A DNA stretch of 64,000 bases from contig JAHBVG010000011.1 in the NCBI GenBank assembly GCA_019637695.1, positions 1 through 64,000 of the forward strand, written 5' to 3'. This document shows positions 40,976-49,628 of the stretch, one piece after another (position 1 is the first letter of the stretch; the number at the start of each line of letters is the position of its first letter). Source of the stretch: Caldilineaceae bacterium. Lineage in GTDB: Bacteria; Chloroflexota; Anaerolineae; Caldilineales; Caldilineaceae. The position numbers were made by a program, and so were the translations under genes. The notes under the pieces are model-generated. The model did not search any database. It saw only the letters and a program-made list of their open reading frames with translations, and was not told where the DNA came from.

Positions 40976-41785
40976 ATGGCGATTTTGGGCATTGACATTG
41001 GCGGCAGTGGCATCAAGGGGGCATTGGTCAACGCGGAGACGGGCGAGCTGCTCACGGATCGCTTCCGCACGGATACGCCGCAGCCTTCGACGCCCACAGC
41101 CGTAGCCGAGGTGATCGGTCAGGTTGTTCGTCATTTTGAGTGGAAGGGCATAGTTGGCTGCACCTTCCCCGCCATCATCCGCAATGGCGTCGTCTTTTCT
41201 GCCGCCAATGTGGATAAGAGCTGGATCGGCACGAATGCCAAGAAGCTCTTTGAGGCCAAGACAGGCTGCAACGTCACCATTGTCAACGACGCCGATGCCG
41301 CCGGGATTGCTGAAATGGTCTTCGGCGCCGGGCGCGATGTGCCAGGGGTTGTCATTATGTTGACATTGGGCACAGGCATCGGCTCCGCCCTCTTTGTGGA
41401 TGGTCATCTGGCGCCCAATACCGAGTTGGGCCATCTAGAGATGAACGGTGGGGATGCCGAGCAGCAGGCAGCGGAAAGCGCCCGCAAGCGCGAAGATCTC
41501 TCGTGGAAAGAGTGGGGCAAACGGCTCAATCAATATTTTAGCATGGTGGATTTTCTGCTTTCGCCCGATCTCTTCATTGTGGGCGGCGGCGTCAGCAAGA
41601 AGCACGAGAAATTCTTCAAATATATTGAGACCCGCGCCCCGCTGGTCCCGGCGAAGATGCGCAACCATGCCGGCATTATCGGCGGCGCCATGGCCGCCCA
41701 TGCCCTCACCCATGAAGTGGGCGAGATGGACTTTGACACGCAGAAAATCATGGAATTCCACATGGAAAAGACGGCGGACAACTAA
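40976..41785 (+). CDS. ppgK: Polyphosphate glucokinase (ROK family)
   Basis: Uses inorganic polyphosphate (and often ATP) to phosphorylate glucose. 269 residues. [15 protein letters not shown] (residues 5-19), [39 protein letters not shown] and TELGHLE match PpgK. No zinc-binding Cys triplet of other ROK kinases is seen, as expected for PpgK. It overlaps functionally with glk in the same operon. Confidence 0.85.
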   Translation: MAILGIDIGGSGIKGALVNAETGELLTDRFRTDTPQPSTPTAVAEVIGQVVRHFEWKGIVGCTFPAIIRNGVVFSAANVDKSWIGTNAKKLFEAKTGCNVTIVNDADAAGIAEMVFGAGRDVPGVVIMLTLGTGIGSALFVDGHLAPNTELGHLEMNGGDAEQQAAESARKREDLSWKEWGKRLNQYFSMVDFLLSPDLFIVGGGVSKKHEKFFKYIETRAPLVPAKMRNHAGIIGGAMAAHALTHEVGEMDFDTQKIMEFHMEKTADN

Positions 41786-41895
41786 CGGCAAAAAGATGGG
41801 ATGATAGGATGGCGATCAAATTCGCCACCTGCCAACGGTTCACGCACTACGCACTACTCTTCCCCAGAGTAGCCACCATACACGAAAGGATCGAT

Positions 41896-44700
41896 ATGAC
41901 TATTTTGAATGAAATCGCCAAACAGGGACAGTCGATCTGGCTCGACTATATCCGGCGCGCTTTCCTCGATTCGGGCGAAATGAACGTTCTGGTAGAGAAG
42001 GGGCTGCGCGGCGTCACCTCGAATCCTTCGATCTTTCAGAAAGCGATTACCAGCAGCACCGACTATGACGCCGCCATCGAACGGCTGGTAGACGAAGGCG
42101 CTGGGGTCAACGACATCTACGAACACGTCGCCATTCAGGACATCCGCCGCTGCGCCGATATTTTGCGCCCGGTCTATGAGCGCACACGTGGCGCGGATGG
42201 TTTTGTCAGCCTGGAGGTGAACCCCAAACTGGCCTATGACACCGAAGGCACGATCATGGAGGCGCGCCGTCTCTCTTCGCTGGTGGATCGCCCCAACTTG
42301 ATGATCAAAGTACCTGCCACCCCGCAAGGCATCCCCGCCATTGAGACGCTGATCGGCGAGGGGATCAATATCAACGTGACGTTAATGTTCTCAATGGAAC
42401 ACTACGAAGCCACCGCCGACGCCTACATTCGCGGATTGGAGAAGCTCGCCGTCGCCAACATCGATCCGGGGCGGGTCTCGTCAGTGGCATCCTTCTTCAT
42501 TAGCCGCGTGGATGGCGTGGTGGATGAAAAACTGGCGGCGCTGGGCAACAGCGAGTTGCAGGGTAAGATCGCCATCGCCAACGCCAAGCTGGTCTATGCC
42601 CGCTTCCAAGAGATCTTCAGCGGCCCGCGCTGGGATCGGCTGGCGGCCAACGGCGCGCGCGTGCAGCGTCCGCTGTGGGGCAGCACCAGCACCAAAAATC
42701 CCAGCTACCCCGACACCCTTTACGTGGACGAGTTGATCGGCCCGCATACCGTCAATACCCTGCCGCCCGCCACATTGGACGCCGTCCTCGCACACGGCAA
42801 CGCTGCGCGTACAGTGGATCAAAATGTGGACGCAGCGCGGGCGCAGATCGAAAAACTGGCCGAGCTAGGCATCGATCTCGACAAGATCACCGCGCAGCTT
42901 CAGGAGAAGGGCGTTGCCGCCTTCGCCGCCGATTTTGATGTACTTATGCAGAGCATCGCCGACAAAGCCGCCAAATTCGCCGGGGGACGCCACAACAGCC
43001 TGGGCGATCACGTCACCTATCACCTGGGAGATGCGCAGGGCATGGTGGAGGCGGCGCTGGCCGAGATGGACGAAGAGCAGATCGTCACCCGCATTTGGGC
43101 GCACAGCCACACAGTTTGGAGCGACGATCCAGAGGAGATCATAAACCGGCTGGGCTGGCTGCGCATTGCCGAAACCATGCGCAAGGACAAAAGCTGCATC
43201 GAAGCGCTGGGGCAAGATCTGCACAAGGAAGGCTACACCCATGCTGTCGTCCTGGGCATGGGCGGATCAAGCCTGGCGCCGGAAGTCTTCGGCAAGCTCT
43301 TCCACAGTTCGATCAAACTCAGCGTACTCGATAGCACCCATCCCGATGCTCTTCTTGCGCTGGCAAAGGATCTCGATCTGGCGCGCACGATCTTCCTCGT
43401 CTCCACCAAATCGGGCACAACGACCGAAACGCTCTCGTTCTTCAAATATTTCTACAATTTGCTGCTCGATCAGGTGGGGAAAGAGAAAGTCGGCGATCAC
43501 TTTATTGCCATCACCGATCCGGGATCAAAGCTGGTGAAGCTGGCCAAGGATTATAAATTCCGCGCTGCCTATCTCAACGATCCCAACATTGGTGGGCGCT
43601 ATTCGGCGCTTTCCTATTTTGGGCTGATCCCAGCCTGCCTGGTGGGTGTGGATCTCACCCGTCTGCTGCGCCGCAGTCTGGAAGCCATGAACAATTGCGG
43701 TCCGCACCTGTCCGCTACCCAGAATCCAGGGGCAACCGTTGGCGCCATCCTCGGTGAGATGGCCAAAGCTGGCCGCGATAAGTTGACAGTCATTGCGTCG
43801 CCGCAGACAGCGCCCTTCGCCGATTGGTTGGAGCAATTGCTGGCCGAAAGCACCGGCAAAATCGGCAAGGGGATCGTCCCTGTGGTGGGCGAAGCGGTGG
43901 GATCGCCCGATGTCTACGGCTCGGATCGCCTCTTCGTCTATCTGCGCTTGAGCGACGAAGACAGCCACCGCGCCGCCGTGGACGCGCTCATTGCCGCTGG
44001 TCAGCCGGTGATCGAAACCCAACTGCGCGATGTTTACGATCTGGGATCGCACTTCTTCCTTTGGGAATTTGCCACTGCGGTCGCTGGGGCGCGGATGGGC
44101 ATCCATCCCTTTGATCAGCCCGATGTGGAATCGGCCAAAGTGCAGGCGCGCAAGATGATGACCCAATATATGGACACGGGCAAGCTGCCCGAAGTCGAAA
44201 TTGCACTGCAAGAAGGCGAACTCTCGGTCGCCGGCGATGTGCAGGCGAAGAGTATCGCCGCTGCGTTGGGCGAATTCCTGGCGGAGGGTGACGCAGGCGA
44301 TTACATTTCGTTACAAGCCTACATCCAACCCAGCAAGGCCGCTGAAAAAGCGCTGCGCACGCTGCAAACCCAATTGCGCGATCATACCCGGTTGGCGACC
44401 ACCCTGGGCTTTGGTCCGCGCTTCTTGCACTCAACGGGCCAACTGCACAAAGGGGATCGGGGCAACGGTCTCTTCATCCAATTCGTGGATAAACCCGCCG
44501 CCGAAGCCCCGATCCCGGATGAAGCGGGCAAGGAGCATAGTTCTGTCCCCTTTAGCGTCTTGATCGATTCCCAATCCCTGGGCGACCGCCAGGCCCTGCT
44601 CGACGCCGGTCGCCGTGTCCTGCGCATCGATCTCGGACGACAGCCAGTGCAGCAGTTAAAGGCGCTGACCGAAGCGGTGATTCCAGTGAAGCAGGCGTAA
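41896..44700 (+). CDS. tal-pgi: Bifunctional transaldolase/glucose-6-phosphate isomerase
   Basis: Fusion of two pentose-phosphate/glycolysis enzymes in 934 residues. The N-terminal part (about 1-365) is transaldolase, with VTSNPSIFQKAI and the Schiff-base Lys in LMIKVPATPQG. The C-terminal part (about 400-930) is Pgi, with VLGMGGSSLAPEVF (about 450-463), FLVSTKSGTTTETLSFFKYF and the base region near GSHFFLWEFATAVAG. ATG 41896 is chosen because GAAAGGA lies before it. The fusion is typical of Chloroflexota, cyanobacterial and actinobacterial lineages. Operon neighbours glk, ppgK and rpiA feed the same pathway. Confidence 0.95.
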   Translation: MTILNEIAKQGQSIWLDYIRRAFLDSGEMNVLVEKGLRGVTSNPSIFQKAITSSTDYDAAIERLVDEGAGVNDIYEHVAIQDIRRCADILRPVYERTRGADGFVSLEVNPKLAYDTEGTIMEARRLSSLVDRPNLMIKVPATPQGIPAIETLIGEGININVTLMFSMEHYEATADAYIRGLEKLAVANIDPGRVSSVASFFISRVDGVVDEKLAALGNSELQGKIAIANAKLVYARFQEIFSGPRWDRLAANGARVQRPLWGSTSTKNPSYPDTLYVDELIGPHTVNTLPPATLDAVLAHGNAARTVDQNVDAARAQIEKLAELGIDLDKITAQLQEKGVAAFAADFDVLMQSIADKAAKFAGGRHNSLGDHVTYHLGDAQGMVEAALAEMDEEQIVTRIWAHSHTVWSDDPEEIINRLGWLRIAETMRKDKSCIEALGQDLHKEGYTHAVVLGMGGSSLAPEVFGKLFHSSIKLSVLDSTHPDALLALAKDLDLARTIFLVSTKSGTTTETLSFFKYFYNLLLDQVGKEKVGDHFIAITDPGSKLVKLAKDYKFRAAYLNDPNIGGRYSALSYFGLIPACLVGVDLTRLLRRSLEAMNNCGPHLSATQNPGATVGAILGEMAKAGRDKLTVIASPQTAPFADWLEQLLAESTGKIGKGIVPVVGEAVGSPDVYGSDRLFVYLRLSDEDSHRAAVDALIAAGQPVIETQLRDVYDLGSHFFLWEFATAVAGARMGIHPFDQPDVESAKVQARKMMTQYMDTGKLPEVEIALQEGELSVAGDVQAKSIAAALGEFLAEGDAGDYISLQAYIQPSKAAEKALRTLQTQLRDHTRLATTLGFGPRFLHSTGQLHKGDRGNGLFIQFVDKPAAEAPIPDEAGKEHSSVPFSVLIDSQSLGDRQALLDAGRRVLRIDLGRQPVQQLKALTEAVIPVKQA

Positions 44701-44815
44701 AAAAGAATGAATGAAGAATAATGAATGGGTGGGACCTGGCTTGTGGACCTGAATCCTGGTAATTCCAGGTTGACAAGACAGATCCTTCGACCATTCATTA
44801 TTCTTCATTCATCCG
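44700..44815. repeat. GAATGAAGAATAATGAATG palindrome
   Basis: AAAGAATGAATGAAGAATAA and TGAATGGGTGG on the left are answered by CCATTCATTATTCTTCATTC on the right (about 44793-44812). It begins at the last base of the tal-pgi stop codon. Confidence 0.8.
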
Positions 44816-44866
44816 CCTCCCAAGCTAGATCCACAAGAAGCATTCCCCACACAAAGGACTCTCCTC

Positions 44867-45565
44867 TTGACGCTTAATGCGGCTCAATTGAAACGGCAGG
44901 CGGCGGCAGCCGCCGTGGATTTTATCGAATCAGGGATGGTGGTTGGGTTGGGCGCGGGCAGCACGGCGCTGCAAGCCATCATCCAACTGGGGGAACGGTT
45001 GAAAGCGGGCGAGTTGCGCGAGATCGTGGGCGTGCCCTGTTCTAAACAGGTGGCTGAGGACGCCGAGCGCTACGGCGTGCCGCTGACCTCGTTGGAAGAC
45101 CACCCCGTCATCGATCTGACCATCGACGGCGCGGATGAAGTGGATGCGCAGTTGCGGGTGATCAAAGGCGGCGGCGGCGCGCTGCTGCGCGAAAAGATCG
45201 TGGCGCAGGCCAGCCGCCGCGAGATCATCATCGTGGATCCCTCTAAACTATCCTCTATGTTAGGGACATTGTGGGCTGTGCCGGTCGAGGTGATCCCCTT
45301 TGGGGCGCGTTCACAGCGGGAGTTCCTCGAAAGGCTAGGGGCAACAGTGGTCAAACGCAAAACGAAGGATGGCGCGATCTTCTATACCGATCAGGGCAAT
45401 CTGATCCTTGACGCCAACTTCGGTCCGATCCCCAATGTGGAAGCATTGGCGAGGGCGCTGAACGATCGCGCCGGCATTGTGGAGCATGGTCTCTTTTTGG
45501 GGTTGGTCACCGATCTGATCGTGGCCGCGCCCGAAGGCGTCAGCCATCAGAAGTTAGAAGGGTGA
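44867..45565 (+). CDS. rpiA: Ribose-5-phosphate isomerase A
   Basis: Interconverts ribose-5- and ribulose-5-phosphate. 232 residues from TTG 44867. VVGLGAGSTALQAI, TIDGADEVDAQL and KGGGGALLREKIVAQ are the RpiA signatures; KLVD-like DPSKLSSMLG and the NLILD strand are also seen. It completes the non-oxidative pentose phosphate set with tkt and tal-pgi. The 3' end runs into a repeat (GTTAGAAGGGTGAAGGGTGA). Confidence 0.9.
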   Translation: MTLNAAQLKRQAAAAAVDFIESGMVVGLGAGSTALQAIIQLGERLKAGELREIVGVPCSKQVAEDAERYGVPLTSLEDHPVIDLTIDGADEVDAQLRVIKGGGGALLREKIVAQASRREIIIVDPSKLSSMLGTLWAVPVEVIPFGARSQREFLERLGATVVKRKTKDGAIFYTDQGNLILDANFGPIPNVEALARALNDRAGIVEHGLFLGLVTDLIVAAPEGVSHQKLEG

Positions 45566-45602
45566 AGGGTGAGCGGCTGGCTTCTCTATAACTTTTAACT
45601 TC
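45551..45602. repeat. GTTAGAAGGGTGAAGG repeat at the rpiA 3' end
   Basis: AGTTAGAAGGGTGAAGGGTG and the answering TTCTCTATAACTTTTAACTTC form a loose hairpin overlapping the rpiA stop codon. Confidence 0.5.
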
Positions 45603-45978
45603 ATAAATAATCGATCCGCTCCAAAACCCATCCTCGGTCCAGGCGCACAAACTGGACATCGAGATCGGCCTCGTGGGAGAGATCGCCATCCAACGGGTAA
45701 TGATCATCATCCGCGGGGAAGGCAGCGGAGCGGTAGCGTCGGCGTAGATCTTGGGCCTGGTGGAGATCCTGCATTTGATCAAAGACCTCTTTAAAGCGAT
45801 CCACCAGGGCTTTGGATCGCCCCACCTGTTGGCTCACCCCGTAGATCTCAGCCAGCAATTGGATCGCCGTCCCCGTCTCCAGGCAGGTCGCCAGAAAATC
45901 GACTGCTTCTTGTACCGTAGCAAAAGTACGCACGGGCCGCGGCTGCGTCGTCGAGAGCATTTCATCTGAATCGAGCAT
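45601..45978 (-). CDS. Conserved-looking hypothetical protein
   Basis: 125 residues, no family recognised. The first two thirds are helical (TVQEAVDFLATCLETGTAIQ; KALVDRFKEVFDQMQDLHQA) and the last third is a strand-like segment ending DVQFVRLDRGWVLERIDYL. The sharp composition and codon structure support it as a real gene. ATG 45978 has a weak GAAAG upstream; an internal Met8 is a possible alternative. It converges with rpiA and stands alone on its strand. Confidence 0.5.
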   Translation of the reverse strand: MLDSDEMLSTTQPRPVRTFATVQEAVDFLATCLETGTAIQLLAEIYGVSQQVGRSKALVDRFKEVFDQMQDLHQAQDLRRRYRSAAFPADDDHYPLDGDLSHEADLDVQFVRLDRGWVLERIDYL

Positions 45979-46019
45979 ACGAGTTTCTTTCTAAAGGACA
46001 ACCACAGACGGAAGACAAA

Positions 46020-46118
46020 TGTTAAGCAGATGGCAAGTGGCAGGTTTGCAGGTGGCAAGTAACAATTGTCCACATACCAGTCACTATCGCAGTCCCCAGT
46101 CACCAATCCCCGATCACT
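46020..46118. repeat. GGCAAGTGGCAGGTTTGC and CCCCAGT repeats
   Basis: GATGGCAAGTGGCAGGTTTG (46027-46065) and GCAGTCCCCAGTCACCAATC (46090-46115) occupy the spacer between the divergent hypothetical gene and the Gfo-type oxidoreductase. The rest, to 46323, shows no gene. Confidence 0.7.
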
Positions 46119-46323
46119 TTGCCCTCACGCTATGCCAGGATCGCCCATCCATCCTACCAACAATCCGACAATTGACTGACAAATTCCGCAGTTTTGAAAT
46201 GGCGCGCATATTGCCCTTGATCGGTTTAGGTGATACCATTCGATAGAGATCCGGCGAAGGCAGTCGATTTTATCTTGCCCTTATTCCTCATTGTTTGGTG
46301 ACCTCGTGACTCAGGAGATCCCT

Positions 46324-47340
46324 GTGAAGCTGATTCGGTTAGGTGTGATTGGGCTGGGCCTGATCTGGATACGAGAGCATCAGTCCAGCTTGGAATCGTT
46401 GAAATCTCTGTTTGAACCTGTTGCTTTTTGTGATGTGAGCGAGCAGCGCCGCGCCGAAACGGAAGCGGCTTACCCCGGACGGCCTGTGGTGAGCGATTAC
46501 CGGCAGATCCTCGCCATGCCCGATGCGGATGCCGTCCTTGTGTTGACGCCGATTGCCTTCAACGCCCCTGTCGCTCTGGCTGCGCTGGAAGCGGGCAAAG
46601 ATGTGATCATGGAAAAGCCGATTGCCCGTTCTGTGGCCGAGGGAGAGCGCTTGATCGAGGCTGCTCATCGCGCCGGCCGTCGCCTCTTTGTTATGGAACA
46701 GTTAGGCTATCGGCAAGCCGATACAATCCTCGCCGAGGTAATCGAGGCAGGTGAGATCGGCGCTCCCGTACTCTGGGCGCGGATCTTCCACTTTGAGGCG
46801 GATACAGCGCAAGGTTCCATGAGCTATGCGTCGACACCCTGGCGCAAATCCGCCGACTTCCCGCTGGGTACGCTTTTCGACGGCGGCATTCATCTCATCG
46901 CCAGCATGGGCGCCATCTTTGGTCCGCCGCAATCTGTGTATGCGAAGGGGAGAAAGCTGCGTCCTGACTATGGCGAATATGATCAGGTGAGTATGCTTTT
47001 CCAATATGCCAACGGTATGACGGGGATGTTGAGCCATTCCACTTCGCTGCCGCCTACGCAAAACCATTTCCACGTCCACGGCGTTGAGGGGATCATCATT
47101 GTCCAATCGGAACGGCTGATCGTCGAGCGGCCCGGCGAGGCCCAGCGGATCGTCGCGTTGCCCACGGAAAACAGCCGCGCCACGATGTGGCAGGCGATTG
47201 TGGACGCCTACCTTCAAAATCGTGAACCCAACTATACAGTCCAAAAAGCGCTGCGGGATGTGGCAATTTTGGAAGCAGTGGATCGGTCGATCAAGGCCAA
47301 CTGCCCTGTGACCATCCCGCCGTTGATGGTTGATAACTGA
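46324..47340 (+). CDS. Gfo/Idh/MocA family oxidoreductase (second)
   Basis: 338 residues from GTG 46324 (GGAG upstream). LGVIGLGLIWIREHQSSL is the Rossmann motif (about 5-22), EKPIARSVAEGERLI the signature near residue 94, and DGGIHLIASMGAIFGPP the catalytic-domain strand. It shares only general fold similarity with the one at 38806. Located alone between repeats, upstream of an HpcH/HpaI aldolase, so a role in sugar-acid breakdown is possible. Confidence 0.85.
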   Translation: MKLIRLGVIGLGLIWIREHQSSLESLKSLFEPVAFCDVSEQRRAETEAAYPGRPVVSDYRQILAMPDADAVLVLTPIAFNAPVALAALEAGKDVIMEKPIARSVAEGERLIEAAHRAGRRLFVMEQLGYRQADTILAEVIEAGEIGAPVLWARIFHFEADTAQGSMSYASTPWRKSADFPLGTLFDGGIHLIASMGAIFGPPQSVYAKGRKLRPDYGEYDQVSMLFQYANGMTGMLSHSTSLPPTQNHFHVHGVEGIIIVQSERLIVERPGEAQRIVALPTENSRATMWQAIVDAYLQNREPNYTVQKALRDVAILEAVDRSIKANCPVTIPPLMVDN

Positions 47341-47348
47341 TTTGGGAT

Positions 47349-47473
47349 ATTCAGAATGGGTTGATGATTCGTAGGGGTTTGGGTGGACGACAGAAGAACA
47401 ATGGCCTACGCAGACGATACTTGTGAGCCGTCCACCCAAACCCCTACCCAGACGGCCAACTCATTTTGAATAC
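47349..47473. repeat. Long GTAGGGG palindrome (125 bp)
   Basis: An exact 19-bp stem (47371-47389 with 47429-47447; GTAGGGGTTTGGGTGGACG) lies inside a weaker outer stem (47349-47364 with 47458-47473, 14 of 16 matches). Such long, imperfect palindromes with no ORF resemble a non-autonomous MITE. Related cores GTAGGGG...GGGTGG occur at 11704 and 49325. Confidence 0.8.
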
Positions 47474-47545
47474 ACCCAACTGATTTTGTAATCGTGCGCT
47501 TCAATCCGTTGATTCATTTCCGACAGACATCTAAGGAGCAATCAA

Positions 47546-48376
47546 ATGAGTCTCATTGGCAGACAAAAGTTCAAAACAAATCCCGTTACCGACAAGCTGC
47601 GCAACGGCGAACCGACGGTCGGCGCGTGGTTGTCGCTCTGCTCGCCAGCAGCGGCGGAGACAATGGCCAACATCGGCTGGGATTGGCTGGTGGTGGACGC
47701 CGAACATAGCCCTGTCGGCTTCGAGACCATGGTCAACTGCTTCCGAGCGATGCAGTTGGGCGGCGCTGTGCCCATGGCTCGCGTCCCCTGGAACGATATT
47801 GTGTGGATCCAGCGTACACTCGACGCCGGCGCAATGGGGCTGGTGGTACCGATGGTCAACAACCGTGAGGACGCGCAAAATGTGGTCAGCAACATGAAGT
47901 ATGCCATCCGCGGGCAGCGCAGCTTTGGCGGCAGCCGCGTCGCCTCCTACATCGACGGCGATTATCGCTTCTGGGCAGATGAACATCTCTCTGTGGTCGT
48001 GATGATCGAAACTGTGGAAGCTGTGCAAAACGCCGAAGCGATCCTGAGTCTGGATGGCATTGACGGCTGCTTCATCGGCCCCAACGATCTGGCGCTTTCC
48101 CTGGGACTCACCTTCAAAGAGATGAACAGCGGCGTCCACGAAGAAGCAATGATGAAGGTGCTGGAAGCCTGCCGCAACACGGGCAAGGCCGCCGGCAAAC
48201 ATTGCATGAATGGCGCCGAAGTCTCCCAGCGTATCTCTCAGGGCTTCCAATTCCTGGCGCTTTCCAGCGACGCGGGGATGATGGCCAGGGCCGCCCGCGA
48301 GGAATTCAACTCCGTCGATTACAGTAAAAAGCCGCAGCCGGTGGGCGCAAACCATAACAAGGGCAGTTTGTATTAA
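47546..48376 (+). CDS. HpcH/HpaI-family aldolase
   Basis: Metal-dependent class II pyruvate aldolase that cleaves 2-keto-3-deoxy acids or related compounds. 276 residues with AAGGAG before the ATG. Conserved parts are GWDWLVVDAEHSPVG (about 43-57), MARVPWNDI, VVVMIETVEAVQNAEAIL (metal Glu) and GCFIGPNDLALSLGL (metal Asp). The exact substrate cannot be fixed. Its neighbour upstream is a Gfo-type dehydrogenase; a terminator lies downstream. Confidence 0.85.
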   Translation: MSLIGRQKFKTNPVTDKLRNGEPTVGAWLSLCSPAAAETMANIGWDWLVVDAEHSPVGFETMVNCFRAMQLGGAVPMARVPWNDIVWIQRTLDAGAMGLVVPMVNNREDAQNVVSNMKYAIRGQRSFGGSRVASYIDGDYRFWADEHLSVVVMIETVEAVQNAEAILSLDGIDGCFIGPNDLALSLGLTFKEMNSGVHEEAMMKVLEACRNTGKAAGKHCMNGAEVSQRISQGFQFLALSSDAGMMARAAREEFNSVDYSKKPQPVGANHNKGSLY

Positions 48377-48378
48377 GA

Positions 48379-48509
48379 TCAGTGACTAGGGACTGGGGAT
48401 TGGGGATCGGGCTGGCTCCTCATAGACGAAACAGATATATCGGTACGGGTTCTGCTTGCTGAACCCTGCTGGCAGCAAGCAGCGCCGGTACTGATTGTAT
48501 CGTCTTTAG
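48379..48509. repeat. Heptamers and long hairpin after the aldolase
   Basis: GTGACTAGGGACTGGGGATT heptamers (48383-48413) are followed by an imperfect hairpin (48423-48509) whose inner stem pairs CGGTACGGGTTCTGCTTGCTG with CAGCAAGCAGCGCCGGTACTG. Confidence 0.7.
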
Positions 48510-48556
48510 CTGTTTTCTCTATTTTAAATCACGTTGAACACACCTTTTTCTTTTCT

Positions 48557-48590
48557 GCCGGCTAGGGACATCCCTGGCCGGCTGTTTTTT
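48557..48590 (+). terminator. Intrinsic terminator upstream of comB
   Basis: GCCGGCTAGGG and CCCTGGCCGGC pair around ACAT (one G-T pair), followed by six T residues. It ends transcription from the aldolase side before comB. Confidence 0.85.
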
Positions 48591-48628
48591 GCACGTAACT
48601 CACTTTTTCAACAAAACTGAGGAATGAG

Positions 48629-49321
48629 ATGATCTTCAACAATTATTCGCTTGACGATTGCGCCGAGGCGACGGGCACGGTAGTGGTGATCGATGTGCTG
48701 CGCGCCTTCTCGTGTACTGCGTTTGCCTTTGGCGCAGGTGTGAATTCAGTCTGGCTGGTGGGCGAAGTGGAACAGGCCTTCGCGCTTGGTGCGCAGATGC
48801 CGGATGCGCTGCTTATGGGAGAAGTGGGGAGCAAACGGGTCGAGGGCTTCGACTTTGGCAACTCCCCCGCCGAACTTGTCGGTCTCGATCTGCGCGGACG
48901 ACGCATGATCCAGCGTACCAGCAACGGCACGCAGGGGATGGTCCGCTGCCAGCGAGCGCAGACGATCCTGGCCGGGAGTTTCTGCTGCGCCCGGTCAACA
49001 GTGGACTTCATCCGCCGCCAGAATCCTTCCACGCTTTCGTTTGTGATTACAGGCTACGGGCCAGACGGGCGCGGCGATGAAGATGTTGCTCTGGCCGAAT
49101 ACATGGCGGCGCTGCTGCGCGGGGAATCGCCTGATCCCGAACCCTACTTGGGGCGGGTGCGCAATTCGGTGATCGGGCGACGTTTCCCCGACCCCAACTG
49201 GCCCGACTTCCCGCCCGCCGATCTGCCCTGCTGCACCGATCTAGACCGCTTCGACTTCGCCATGCCTGTCGAACGTAGGGATGATCTGCTGGTGATGACG
49301 CGGGGAGCAGATAGCAGATAG
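48629..49321 (+). CDS. comB: 2-phosphosulfolactate phosphatase
   Basis: ComB-family phosphatase, originally described in coenzyme M synthesis but common in bacteria without that pathway, where the substrate may be another sulfonate or phosphate ester. 230 residues, with GAGGA before the ATG. VVVIDVLRAFSCTAFAFGAG (about 18-37), GEVGSKRVEGFDFGNSPAEL, TSNGTQGMV and GYGPDGRGDEDVALAEYM match the family. The final codons are part of an AGCAGATAGCAGATAG repeat. Confidence 0.85.
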   Translation: MIFNNYSLDDCAEATGTVVVIDVLRAFSCTAFAFGAGVNSVWLVGEVEQAFALGAQMPDALLMGEVGSKRVEGFDFGNSPAELVGLDLRGRRMIQRTSNGTQGMVRCQRAQTILAGSFCCARSTVDFIRRQNPSTLSFVITGYGPDGRGDEDVALAEYMAALLRGESPDPEPYLGRVRNSVIGRRFPDPNWPDFPPADLPCCTDLDRFDFAMPVERRDDLLVMTRGADSR

Positions 49322-49324
49322 CCT

Positions 49325-49441
49325 TTGTAACTATACAGCCATATACCGTAGGGGCACGGGTGGGGGCGGGCAGCATGTTCGCTATCAACCTAATGTTTGA
49401 GCCCGCCCCCACCCGTGCCCTTACCTGACCTGTATAGTTAC
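49325..49441. repeat. Long GTAGGGG palindrome with TAACTATACAG ends
   Basis: Begins TGTAACTATACAGCC (49326) and ends CCTGTATAGTTACA (49441). The arms contain GTAGGGGCACGGGTGGGGGCG and its complement. It is a sister of the copy at 11704-11812, with the same outer ends, a non-coding element of about 117 bp. Confidence 0.85.
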
Positions 49442-49442
49442 A

Positions 49443-49525
49443 AAGGCAAAAGGCAAAGTGGTGGGGTAGTTGCAGGATTGCAGGCGGCAGGTTGCAGGTT
49501 TGTAAGTGGCAGGTGACAATCATCT
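49443..49525. repeat. GGCAGGTTGCAGG repeat
   Basis: CAAAAGGCAAAGTGG, GCAGGATTGCAGGCGGCAGG and TTGCAGGTTTGTAAGTGGC words, the CAGGTTTGC family, lie just before the lactonase promoter. Confidence 0.65.
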
Positions 49526-49557
49526 ACGCACTACGCAACATGCCCCTCGCCCCCTGG

Positions 49558-49586
49558 TTGTCAAACCCTGGCGAAGATGGTATAGA
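49558..49586 (+). promoter_or_regulatory. Promoter of the lactonase-Rieske operon
   Basis: TTGTCA (49558-49563) and TATAGA (49581-49586) are 17 bases apart. The lactonase ATG is 43 bases further. Confidence 0.6.
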
Positions 49587-49628
49587 TAATGGAGCATCAT
49601 TTACCCCTACCCAATGGAGAAAACCATC

